From Marsupella aquatica (lineage: Eukaryota; Marchantiophyta), in NCBI GenBank assembly GCA_973895155.1, contig OZ316891.1:11532001-11596000 (forward strand): DNA of 64,000 bases, in the 5' to 3' direction. The first letter of the stretch is position 1; every line of letters starts with the position of its first letter. The translations under genes and the position numbers were made by a program. The notes beneath the pieces are model-generated. The model made no database searches, had not been told where the DNA came from, and was given only the letters and a program-made list of their open reading frames with translations. Positions 1 to 11,063 of this stretch are shown here, piece by piece.

Positions 1-1108
1 CAGAAAAGCACAATTTGATCCTCTCGGTGATCAGGGAGGCTTTGATGAGTATGGCCTGACACCTGCGGAAATGCAGAATTTTGTGGCGGCTAGAAAGATT
101 CAGCTGGCTTTCCGTGGTCATCATCAAAAGAATAAGATCAAGCAACATTTGGCTGCAATACGTATTCAGCAAAAGTTCCGGGGTTGGAAGGGACGAAAGG
201 AGTTCATCAACATTCGACAGAGGATTATAAAACTCCAGGTTTCTGAATATTTCCTTCTCATCATCTTTGTTCAGTACTTTTCATGATAAGAAGCCCTGTA
301 TGCAGAGGAATGGCATCCAGGCATCTTATTTTCTCCGGCTCCAGAACGTATTCGAGGCGTTGCTGAATTAGAAAAGGAACGAATCACGATTGGTCACTGA
401 CTTTGCACATCTGAAAGAAGGTTATTTTGCGTATTTTTATTTTTAATCAGAGATAACCTAAAATCAAACATGGAGTGGTAGGGAAGGAGGCTAAGTACGA
501 AGTCCTAGGACTTCAAGCGACTTTTACGGTTGCCTTAGGACGTTAACTATCTAAGTCTTCGTTGAGCGGAGAATCTACCGGGCATATTTCATTTTCGGGG
601 AATGCTCCATTTTCTCTCTCCTGGTCCAAACATTGTCTGTTCTTATCAGCGTTGACTGCTGCTTATGATAGCGTTATTCTCTCGCCCAGGATTTAGTTCT
701 TTAGGAGCTTACCCCTACTGACATTAAAAACTGAAATCAAACTGCACGGAATGATTATGACTTTGGCGTTGTGAGAGTGCTGAGCTTTTTTTTTACTATT
801 GATTTCAGGCACATGTCCGAGGAAGATTGGTCCGTAACCACTACAGGAAGATAATATGGTCAGTCAGCATTGTGGAGAAGATAGTTCTTCGCTGGCTGAG
901 GAAGCGGAAGGGTTTGAAGGGATTTAGGTCTGAAAAGATGGAACCAATTGTGGACAGTAACGAGGATTTAATCAAAGAAGGCCGAGCGATGCAGAAAGAG
1001 GCGGTCCAAGAAGAAGTTGAGAAAGTGTGCTTGATGGCACGCCAAAAATCTGATAGGGAGCAGTACACCCGTATGAGGGAAGAGGAGAGGCGGAGTAGTG
1101 CGAACAAG
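1..1108 (+). CDS. CAMTA: CAMTA (calmodulin-binding transcription activator), 3' part
   Basis: This is the C-terminal part of a CAMTA transcription factor; the N-terminal CG-1 DNA-binding, TIG and ankyrin parts lie upstream of the window. Exon 2-238 (frame opening at base 2) encodes two IQ motifs, IQLAFRGHHQKNK and IRIQQKFRGWKGRKEF. Exon 809-1108 completes a third (LQ then AHVRGRLVRNHY) and continues into the Ca-dependent calmodulin-binding helix, WSVSIVEKIVLRWLRKRKG, followed by GLKGFR and an acidic/basic tail. The 570-base intron has a GT donor at 239 and an AG acceptor at 807-808, and the phase matches. In known CAMTAs this region binds calmodulin and tunes transcription in stress and calcium responses in the nucleus. 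The reading frame leaves exon 1108 through a good donor (GTATGT), so at least one more exon is expected; a candidate is listed separately. Family call is firm; the exact paralogue cannot be told. Confidence 0.93.
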
Positions 1109-1558
1109 GTATGTTATCTTAGTGTTATCCTGTTTTACCTCTTAAAGCTCTCCTTTCAGAAGTATTAGGTGTTTCATGTTCTCCTGCGTGACTCATCCAT
1201 TTAGAAATTTCCGTGTAGCATGCAAAAGAAGAGGTCCATGTTATTCCTTTAGTCACAGCTGTGTGAGCACTGCTTGTTCTGAACAGCGATCTGATTCGAA
1301 TTCTGAATGTGCAGAGTGATTTGAATGATTTTTTGACGAGCTCCAGAGATTACATGGATGGTTCGTAAAGTCAAACAATGTCGTAGAAACTCAATGTACA
1401 GAGGAAGCGGCAGTCCGTTGTAAGGTTTTGTCCAATTCCCCCAAATCAATGTTGATTATGGAAGTAGTGATTGAAAGTGGCACAGGTTGCCTAGGTCAAG
1501 CCTGTCCGTCTTTAAAAATGTAGATTCTGTAAGGATTCTTTGCCCTGTTTTGCTTCAG

Positions 1559-1648
1559 ATAGTTAGTTATCCATCTTCCCGTTGGCAAGTCTTGCCTGGA
1601 GCCGAGCTTGGGCTTGAACCCAAGCCTATAGCGGAAGCTTTGAAGTAG
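1559..1648 (+). CDS. CAMTA: Candidate last exon of the CAMTA gene
   Basis: After the donor at 1109 the first well-formed acceptor in the right phase is a pyrimidine-rich tract ending in CAG at 1556-1558. From 1559 the frame reads 29 codons (beginning IVSYPSSRWQVLPG) and stops at TAG 1646-1648. Splicing here would give a short tail after the calmodulin-binding region, as CAMTAs usually have. The tail shows no recognisable conserved motif, so this rests only on splice signals and phase. Other short terminal exons between 1109 and about 2,600 cannot be excluded. Confidence 0.35.
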   Translation: MVSYPSSRWQVLPGAELGLEPKPIAEALK

Positions 1649-4600
1649 TTGCCTTAGAGTCACAAATATCCCTCTCGAAGATGAAGTTACCTCCGTAGGG
1701 CAGAAGTAAGTTAGTTAGTCTTGTAATTTACGTATCTGGAATGTGGGGTGCCGGCCTTGCAGCAGCCCATGCTTTGCACCTGCGGTCCTTTCATACTGAT
1801 TGTCATTTACCGCAAAGAATCTCAGCACCCTCCTTGATAGTATTTGATCATCTCCTTCACTGCTGGTGATTATCATGTTCCAACTGGAGGGTACATTTGA
1901 ATGCATTAAAAAGTATACTTGATAATCTTTGCATTGTTCATCACAATGATGTGATATCTTTTTCATGTTAATGGCTTGAACTGCGAGACCCCTCTCTTGC
2001 ATACGAAGCTGTTTTGGGTGCCTGGTGTGGATTGAAGCTTGTAGGTATGAAGCAGCTACGGTCAGAAACTCGATATCTGGAGCAGCAGATACTATAATTG
2101 CTAGTGAAAGAAAGGTTTGGTACGAACATGGTTTTTGGAGTACCCTATAAATGTTCGCTGAGTACCCTAAATCATCCTAACTAAGTCGGTGGGCACCTAA
2201 CATTGAGATCGATAATTCGGGTGGGCAAAGCGCAGAGAAAGGACATTTTGGCAAGAGAAACTTGTTATGAAAAGAGAGCATTCCTTGGCAGTAATTCTGC
2301 TTACTTCACAATTACATCTTCTGCTGTCTAAGAATATGTACAAATCGAAAAACTTGTTAAATGCTGGAGGTCTAGATTCCTGGAGGTCTAGATTAGCTTG
2401 TACTTCTGCATTTCTCCGTTTTACAATGGGAAGTCTAAGGCCTTGGAATGTAACAGGTGTTGGAAAAACGACGAGGAAGTTGATTTCTTGTTTCTAACGA
2501 ACAATAGCTCAACCACTTGGAACAATACGGACTATAGATTGCCATGGCAAGCCACTCGAAAGCAACTTTGCCATCGACATTTGCCAAAGTAATTAGTGTC
2601 ACATGTTACTATCTACTCGGTGCTAGAGCGATGCTATGGAAGCGGCTGCGAAAATTAGGACCCAGAGGCGAGTTGCCCGGAACATGGGTCATAATCAAGA
2701 TACTCGTGTTGTTGAAAGGATATATGCACAGGCCTTACAATGATCATGTATTCCCATCCACATTTTAGGATGATTGTCAGAGCTAGAGACCAACATGCCT
2801 TTATTCTTTGTATTAGTACAGTAGTCATCGGAAAGTTCACTTGAGAATTTGGCCAAAATTTCCCACTAAAAGAACCACTGGTGACCTTTACGCACGTTCA
2901 ATTATCCAACTTGCGTTTCAATGCATTCACGGCAGGAATGTTGGCTCTACCAGGAACAGCTACGGTATATGCACCAGACAAGTTATACAGCAGCTGGCTA
3001 CACAACGCTACACTGGGTACTACCCACCAGCACGGAAACCATGACAGTCATGACAGCCTGTTCCTAGTGTAAGTAGTCACTTCATTGCAAAACGCTGTCA
3101 AATGAGACTCTTCTAGTGTAGGTAGTCACTTCATCACAAAACTCCGTAAAACAAGACTGCTGTCTGTTAGTTCTCTAGTGCCATTTGCATTCGTGCCAAA
3201 TATGAATAATTATTAAAACGAGCCTGAAGTCACATTCTTTGAATGTGGACATGAATGATGACTCATCCTTCTTTCCATCTTCAAATTTTGGTGAGGCCCT
3301 AGAGTCACCCTCTAGAGATTTCAGTCTAGAAGTCTAGGCCCTCACTCTAGCATATGCTCATTATTTATTAGTAACATATTGGAGCTCCCTAACAACTAGT
3401 TTAGAGAGGTTTCGGGGAACCTGGAAAGAATTTTGGGATGTCAATTTAGAAAATGTTCCAATAATTTTATTTAAACATTGCTTTCTCACTGCAGAAATTG
3501 TTTGTTAAGTAAAATTGGATTAATATTTTGGAGTTCGAATAAAAAATAACCATTTTTTACTAACCTGTCCCCCACAATGGCTGAAATTGCAAACCTGTCC
3601 CCCATTCTATTTTAATTACTTCCTGTCCCCCCTTTTCGGATATTGGGTTTACTTAACCGCAGGGGCTAACCCAATGTTGGCTCTCATTGGTAGTCTGCCA
3701 CGTGGTGAGGCGCAATTGGTTGTGCTTAACCCCGGACCTCCCAACCCGACAACAACTCCCCTGCCTGGGCCGGCTTCCCCTCTCGAAACTCTCCCCTGCA
3801 TAAACCATCGGGCCTGGGAGAGGGGGTAGTCGCAAGAGGTTTAGGCAGGGGGAGTTGCAAGAGGGGTTTAGGGTTACAGCCATGGGAGCGAGCATGGAAG
3901 ATATAATAAAAGAATCCATCCATCCAAAACAATGTTGAGAACTAAAAACGGAAACACCCTTAACAAATACACCCATGCAATTCAAAGATTCCTTTGGAGC
4001 ACACTTTCCCAAATATAGTACCTTTGGTAAACGGACAGAGGCAGGTAACTTTTGTTGGAAAGAGCGTTTTCCTTCCTTGTTGTTTTTAATTGGGAACGAG
4101 TCCAAGTTACTAAAATGGACCAAAAACCAGAATGAAATAAACTCAAAAGAAGTTGAGAGGTTACAAACAAAGAACCCCATAAATATAGTTCCCCTGTTAC
4201 CTTGAGAATATCTTTAGTGGCAAAGTACTGTAAATTAAAACTAAGCATCTATTGCTACCCACTAGTACCCACTTATAAGATCTAGTTTGGATCCTCTCAG
4301 GCTTAAGCACTGGAGTTACCACTCTCAACACAGTGTGAAAAGCTCATTGAGCAAGCAGGCAACACATCCATCAAAAAGGGCAGGCAGTGAGGACAGATCT
4401 CATAGCAATTAGGTGGCACTCCATAGCTCCAATCGGCTCCTCCGCACCCACTTCAAGCAATCCCAAATGACCTCCTAAGAAAGTGTGGATAGTCAGACCA
4501 CAGAAGATTTGTGTATCCCTCATTGCACACATGGCACAAGCAATGTCGATTGAGGTTGAGCAGGAGGTTGAGGTGACATCCTCTATTGCCCCCACGGGAG

Positions 4601-4860
4601 TGCAGGGGCCTGCGGCATCACACAAATTCCAATTGAAGGTGACAGCGTCACCACTCAATGTGGAAAATTTCAAGAGAATCATCCAAAATGGATTTGGATC
4701 CCCTGCCTCCTCTACATAGTAACATGCCCCACAGAGCAAAGCGCCCCTAATTACATGAATTTCTGCCACACTGCATACCCTGCTGCAAAATCACTCCCAC
4801 TCAAGATGACCAAGTTAACACTTCTGTCCGCACGAAGAAGAGGATTGGCTAAGTCTGGAC
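1649..4860. other. Intergenic and probable CAMTA 3' UTR
   Basis: No gene is supported here. The first several hundred bases are probably 3' UTR of the CAMTA gene. Short frames between 2,267 and 3,072 show no conserved pattern. Two near-identical 21-base segments starting TAGTGTA(A/G)GTAGTCACTT lie at 3,065 and 3,114 (period 49). Around 3,555-3,640 the motif CCTGTCCCCC occurs three times. A plus-strand frame at 4,483-4,719 looks mildly protein-like and runs toward the LINE fragment that follows; it may be LINE-derived but has no recognisable motif. Confidence 0.5.
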
Positions 4861-4865
4861 GTACA

Positions 4866-5336
4866 ACATGCGGCGATTGATATCAAGGAGTCGACGTCTG
4901 CAAGCCTTCTTCATCTTGGAGGGGCTGCAATGCAATCCTAGTGTACTCGGTGTGCAGGAGTACACAAACTCCGTGCTGGTAGGGTCACTAAACTTCAGGA
5001 AGTCTTGGGATCCGTGCATTGGATTTGCGCTCTGACTGCTGATGGAGCTCACGCCATTATGAATGATAGGGTCGCTGCTAGTTTAGGTGGAATGGTGCTT
5101 GCCATCAAATAAAGGCTGTATCAATTTGTATCTCTAAAGGGGTTCTGCCGTGTGGTCGAGCTGCTTGGTGTCGTCTTCTTGTGCATGACAAACTTGGAAA
5201 GGTGGGCTTCCTGGGAAGATATGCTCCCAATTCTACTAGTGAGTGAACAAATCTCTAGAGGGGCTCTTCAACAGGCTGGATACCTCCTTCACTTGGATCC
5301 TAATGGGGGATTTCAACATGATCAAACAAATCTCTG
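4866..5336 (+). mobile_element. Decayed non-LTR (LINE) retrotransposon fragment, endonuclease start of ORF2
   Basis: Translating the plus strand in pieces gives typical plant LINE ORF2 endonuclease text: RRLQAFFILEGLQ, LGVQEYTNSVLVGSLNFRKS, then after stops GVLPCGRAAWCRLLVHDKLG and GRYAPNSTSE, and in another frame LFNRLDTSFTWILMGDFNMI. The GDFNM block is the hallmark of the APE-type endonuclease domain, and YAPN before it is also typical. At least three in-frame stops and two frame changes break it, and homology ends abruptly at about 5,336, so it is a dead fragment lacking the reverse transcriptase. It has no flanking genes to serve and is probably unexpressed. Exact ends are uncertain by tens of bases. 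Confidence 0.8.
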
Positions 5337-8300
5337 ATCATATATTACTTCTTCTAATATACTTCTTTCTTGTTTTTATTTTTATTTTTATAGTACTAAC
5401 TTCTGTGTAATTGTCTCTCATTGCTTGTGTTTGTTGTGTTTGTTGTTGATTTTCCTTGACTCGAATGATGCTTCCTTTTATACCTTGACATCTATCGCGA
5501 CCTACTTCTTGTGTACTCGTCTTCTCCAATGTGCTCCCCATCTCATATACTTCCCAATTACGTCTTCACTTAGATCTGAGACTGAGCGATTTTCTTTGAT
5601 TCTGTATCGAACTCCTTACATTGTTCGGATTAATTAGTCAATCTTTTATTCTTTAATCTGCTTTCGTTCTGTTTGTCTTCTGAATTCTTTTGTTTTAGTT
5701 CGTTGAGTTATCCTTTCTCTGAGCTGGTTGACATGGTTGTTTTATAATACAGATGCAGGATGCTACTCTCACACACTGAAGTTTGTGTGGATTTGTGCTG
5801 TACAAAGGAGTCTGAACTTTCATTTTTCTTACCCTGAGAATGGAGCTTTCTTTGTTACTTATCTTAATCAACAATGAGTTCCTTGCTTGACGTTGGTTCT
5901 CTGCGTTTCCATCCCTTCTTTTGCTGCTGGTCCATTCCCTCTTGGTGCAACAATACCAAAAGAGCCTGTGCACTCCCTCACCCTTGCCCTCTGATTCTTT
6001 GTGCGCTTTGCTGCCTTCGAGTTTTGCCATCGCTCCCCTGTAGCTCGCTTTGGTGTCGCTTCTCCATCGGCTGATGGTACCCTCTTGGTACCCTCTTGCT
6101 CACTTCTCCATAGCTTCACCGCCAGCCTCGCACCGCCATCGCTCCGCTCTCCCATAAAACATTCGCCACCGGTTCATTATTTAGTCTATATTAATGTATG
6201 CATTGCATGCGATTGTGCTGAAAGTGACCCTCTAAAACACCAATCTATCTTTCACTGGCCAGAAAAGTGGGATTTTCTTCATGGCATTTTGAATCATTTT
6301 CCACTCTTCTGGGCCGTACCATGTGGAAGTTGTTTTTCAGAGCAAGCATGGTCAGCAAGTTTTGAATGAATAGGGGCATGACTGATAACAACTCAACCCT
6401 ACATGAAACCCGACATTATCTTATAGACCTCATATCATATAACGGGGTGGTTGATTGTGGCCCCCCCTCAATGATTGGGGGATTTCTTGTGGTGTGCTTT
6501 GTTTCTGGCAGGCTCGTGGGCGCTGTGGCTGCCTTGTGCGCTTGGTTATGTTCTGTGTGCTTCCCCTCTTCCATAGGGCTTTTTCCGATCAAATTTATAC
6601 CCTTCCAAGGAAACTTCATATTATATATGTAAAGACAAGAATCCTATCCAACTTTGACACGTAGAGTAGAAATGACTTCCTCAGAGTGTAACTCATCATT
6701 TGGGGATGCGTTTAGGATTTTTAAATAGCACTCATCCCTACTATGATGAGCTACAAAATAAACGCCAGGTTTCTGAAAAATAGAGGCTAGCCTCTACAAT
6801 AACTTATGATATGAGATTGCAAACGGTATGGATTTCATAGTCCATAATGTTGTTAGTCCCAACTCTTACCCCAGTACTTTAATAGTTCTTTAAATTGTGG
6901 GGGTCCTTTCGGCTCTTTGGTTCCTTTAATTCCTTTCCTTTCAAACCTCCAGATTTCATTTAAATATGAAACCACAACCTATAATAAACCTCCAATAACG
7001 AAGCCCAAAAGGGAGAAAGGAGGCAGAGCGCCGGCCACATTAGCATTGGCTGACGCATAGGGACTGTACTTCAAATGCTGCTTCACTCGTTGGAGGAAGT
7101 CCTCCAGTACCAGACTTTATGGAGAACAATGACTCAGCGGATCTACAATTCTCAACTTATTAAATACTAATTCCGCATTTGACGGCACAATTTGGCTCTG
7201 TTCCGATTGGACACACTTACAAATTAGATGGGGTCCATTAATCAAGATAGGCATGTCCATTGGATATCCTGTTGATGCCGCGCCATCCTGGAAGTGTACA
7301 AGGGAGTAATAGTTGAGATTCCCTCCAGATATTATATTTGAGAGACAGAAATTTATCAGCGCTGTCACCAGCAAACAATGGGAATGGGCATTTGAGAGGA
7401 ATATTTTCAAAATAAAATCTCGTGCAAATCCTCTAAATGTTCAGTTTGCCTGTCGGACCAATGAGGGTTTACAAGAATAACCTGAAAATACATTATCAGA
7501 TGCAGTGACATGACATTCTGGACAGGTCTCAAAAGACCAGGAGGTCCACCCCTTGATTTGGGAGTTGGAGGGACCTCACAAATCTTTAGGTGGTCAGGTG
7601 GCTGAAAGCTAGAGAGAGTGTTCAAGCAAGACTGAAAGAGCATCTCCACTTACTGGGTACATTAAATACCCCGTCTAAGTACGTCCTATATATAGTTCTA
7701 TATGTATCTTTAGGGGTTAACCAAAAAGCAACCCCAACCTTGACTGGGTAATTTTCCCTAAATAACAGATATCAACATCTGACAGCCTGTAGATTGAGAT
7801 CTTGAAATCCAGCAACAATTCCAGTAATGAGTCAATTGTTACATCCCATATAGCATGCTCATCCTGGAACATGTTTTATTTTTTTGTCTTGTAGTGATCT
7901 GAAAGTAAATAAAATATGAGAGCATAGAAGTGCTGTTATATAAGTAAAGTGTCTGCCAAGAAAAGCAGAGTGACCAAGAAAAGGTACAGTCAAACTATGC
8001 TACGATGTGTGCACTTAACTCAGGGTGCCTTATGAATGACACTCCTTTCAATAAAAACCATAAACCTAGGAAAGAAAAACATGAGGAGAACTTAAGAGGC
8101 TATGCATTCATGTTCGCGAGCATCATTTCTCTCACTAGTGGTGGTGGAGCCTTTGGTTTCATCTCTAAGAAAACACATACTCTGAAAGGGGGCTGCCAAA
8201 ATAAGTTCAAAACACTCTAGAATACCTAAAACTAAAGGGGTCTAAAAATGAATTAAAAATGTATAGAATACAAAGGCTGCCCCTTGATAAGGCAGATTGA

Positions 8301-10232
8301 AATGAAAATACATGACACAAAAATCTGAATAAGACAAAATCTGAAATGTGCATTCACCACATAGCAGCTTCAAAATTCAGGGGCATATAGCATACTCATC
8401 CTGAGTCAATTGTTACATCCCATATATACATCCATTGTATCATTGTCTGCAAAGGCACAACAAGTACCCAGTTTGAGATGACCCTTATTTATCCATAATT
8501 TTGAAGCTTCTATAAATCCACCACAACTATCCAGTTTGAGATGACCCTTGTTTATCCAAATTGTGAAGCTTTCATAAATCCACCTTTGAGATTATGTCTT
8601 GATATCTTCTGTAATGTGTTTATTTATTTCAATGTGCTTTATTAAGGTGAATCATTTGTATTATTAGATTTTTAAGTAAATGTGGAACCCTTTTAAAAAC
8701 TTGCTGTCCTAGAGGATTTTGAGTTTATTTTGGTGCACCCCTCTTAATTTTTTTAATCTTTTGTCTAGAGATGTACTTTCCCACTAATTTAGATTTCAAA
8801 TAGTGAGAAATGGGATCCCTTTCAAAAACATTCTACGAGTTGAAGTGAGAGAAATGATTCTTGACAACATGCACATCTAATGTCTTCATTCCCCCTCATG
8901 ATTTCTTTCCACTATGTAAGAGCCCAGGGAAATAACCCGCCCCAATTGGGGTGGGGTGGGGTTTGGAGGGCCCGTAATAGCTTTGGATTTTTGCAATCCA
9001 GCATGGCAGTCAAGGAGCCTAGCTCTAGGTTGTACTGTGCTAGCCCAAAGGTCTCGGATAACGAAACATTGTCTCATTCCAACGGCTCTGCCGACTCAGC
9101 CCCCAGCTTATGGTTTTGATTGAATTGACATTCATTACTTAAGGCAATTGTACCTTATCTGCACCATAAAACTTGCACATTTCCTGGTCATTATGTGTTT
9201 TTCTTTCCATGTGCCTACTTCTATTCTTGTGTTTCATTCCACTCACTGTTAACAAATATTGTTTCTTTGCATATACTATACTTCTAATATTGTATTGTAT
9301 CCTAAAGAAATTAGATCACTTACACAACATTACAAGACAAAAAATGCAGCTCGTTCCAAGATGAACATGAACATGCTATATGACCAAGGATTTGGTCGCA
9401 CATGATTGAATGCAAAAGCATGTATAGTTGTGTAAATAACATGCTAGATCATGAAATTTTCTCCAAATACCTCTTAGCTCGTCATGTGTCCACTTTGGTC
9501 ATGTTTGGGGCTTTGAGCCTTTGCATTGCCAGAGCATATTTAATAACCATTTTTCCGCTTTTCCTCCTATCGTCCAAAAAGACCAATTTGTCCTAGGGAC
9601 CAATGAAATTGTCTTCCCATTGAAAAACAAAGCTTTTTCTGTTCCCTCCCCGTAATCCCCCTCCGCCCCCCCCCCCCCCCCAATCTCCCAGAAGGAAAGC
9701 AACCATTTCCTTTGCATGAGTCTATCAAGAACTATAATAAAGAGTTGCGCCCTTTTTTTAGAGTGGTAGTCATTTGAATTTGCAGTTTCTGTGTCAGAAA
9801 AAATCTAAAGAAACTTAGTATAGAAGAAACAAATTAACCAAACACTGCAAAAAGATAACCCTGCAAAACAAGTACAAACAATCTTTTCTATTCTTCCCTC
9901 TATACTTCCCTAAGTATGCCAATGGATTCCTCCTCTATCCTCCTATTGTCCTTGCAAGTACATACCCTGACATAATGACAATCTCAATCCCTGATGTGTG
10001 TCAATACTTCTCTATACAATATTTACCCTTGCCCCAATGTACAATAGGTTCTGTCCAAAAGCCAATTTGGTTTAGTAGAAGGCATCATATTCTTTCTTAT
10101 CATTTGACAAGAAGTTTGCATTTTTTTCACCTTTCCTAAGGCCAAACAGATATCAAATCATTTAGCTAAATGATAACTTTATAAGTGCCAAACAATTTAT
10201 AAATGCATTTTGTACTCAAACTAAAACAGATG
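5337..10232. other. Gene-poor stretch with short repeats
   Basis: No coding region is supported; frames such as 5,868-6,155 (minus), 7,117-7,410 (minus) and 8,880-9,119 (plus) lack conserved motifs. A 24-base word starting GAGTCAATTGTTACATCCC occurs at 7,829 and 8,403. In both places it adjoins an ATAGCATRCTCATCCTG word, after it at the first and before it at the second, as in a tandem or circularly permuted duplication. A 63-base-period tandem repeat (units starting CCAGTTTGAGATGACCCTT) covers about 8,468-8,590. A run of 16 C residues lies at 9,666-9,681. The rest is AT-rich and featureless. Confidence 0.5.
8468..8590. repeat. Tandem repeat, two units of about 63 bp
   Basis: Units begin CCAGTTTGAGATGACCCTT at 8,468 and 8,531 and end with ATAAATCCACC. 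They differ by a few substitutions and small indels. No coding potential or known family is recognised. Confidence 0.75.
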
Positions 10233-10438
10233 GTACACTTATCAGTAAGCACATAATCCAATGAGATTGCATTTACTGATAAGTGCACACCCTTTTTTAA
10301 GTAAAGGAAAATCTGGACTTTAATGGGCACCAAATTTAGGGCAAGTATTCACATTTTGTGGAATGAGTCACACTGCTGCTCACCTGTGGAGATGCCATTT
10401 ATTACTAAGTGAAATTTTTAGGGGGTGTGCACTTATCA
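10233..10438. repeat. Cluster of inverted repeats (hairpin-forming)
   Basis: GTACACTTATCAGTAA at 10,233-10,248 is the complement of TTACTGATAAGTGCAC at 10,273-10,288 with one mismatch, a hairpin with a 24-base loop. TGATAAGTGCACACCC at 10,277-10,292 is then perfectly complementary to GGGTGTGCACTTATCA at 10,423-10,438. The same word therefore appears three times in alternating orientation. This may be the remnant of a small inverted-repeat transposon; no target duplication was found. Confidence 0.6.
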
Positions 10439-10669
10439 AAGAATGGAAAAACAAATTAGTGCACATTGGATAGTGGGAGTGCCATTTATCTAGAGTTAAC
10501 TGTATTTGCATGTGCCATACAATGAACACACAATGAACTCAATTTGGGACTCGCCCCTCCACTTGGTACTTGCTCCAAGAAAACACATACACTAAAAAAA
10601 GTGGATATGTTTTTGAATGAAATGGCAACATATTGAGGGCAATAACTAAAGCTTCATTGTGTGCATTTT

Positions 10670-10925
10670 CTTCACATTTTAATATTCATGATGTTTTTTC
10701 CACTTTGTACATTGTAACTTCTTTTGCAATTATTTATTATTCACACAATAACATCTTCACTGCATATGACATCTTTCATGGACACCACATCTTCTGCACA
10801 ACACTTTTTGAATTTGCAAACAATATTTTTTGCGCAATGATATCTTTTGTGCAACACACGTGGATTGAACTATCAAAACCTAGAATAGAATGCTTCTGCA
10901 ATTTTTGTAGAGGTTGTTAACAGTG
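10670..10925. repeat. Left part of a split repeat with a Helitron-type tail motif
   Basis: This AT-rich stretch repeats words such as CACATCTT and ATATCTTTTGTGCAA and contains TGTGCAACACACGTGG followed by ATTGAACTA at 10,848-10,872. That word resembles the hairpin tail seen at 18,140-18,164 and 36,656-36,681. The same kind of repeat resumes after the Copia element at 17,623, and the 5-bp target duplication shows the Copia element inserted inside it. Confidence 0.5.
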
Positions 10926-10930
10926 ATCTT

Positions 10931-11063
10931 TGTTATAATCCCCACGTCTAGTCACCGTTTACCCTGGTTAAGTCACCCTAACCAGGGGTGTACATGATAC
11001 ATACACCTATATATAAAACCTCCTGGACTAGAAGATCTGTTGGAGACTCATTACCTCACGACA
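10931..11063 (+). repeat. 5' LTR of the Copia element
   Basis: The LTR is 133 bases, very short for a Copia LTR, with TG...CA ends. It contains a perfect 9-bp stem, CCCTGGTTA (10,962-10,970) with TAACCAGGG (10,979-10,987), and a TATA-like run TATATATAAAA at 11,009-11,019. The latter is a likely promoter for the element's RNA. Confidence 0.97.

Noticed and set aside
1590-1625. tRNA box B-like word (GGCTTGAACCC) near the CAMTA end
   Set aside because: No box A at the right distance and no cloverleaf can be drawn.
3653-4180. 175-codon minus-strand frame
   Set aside because: No domain, no splice context, and it crosses repeated CCTGTCCCCC-type sequence.
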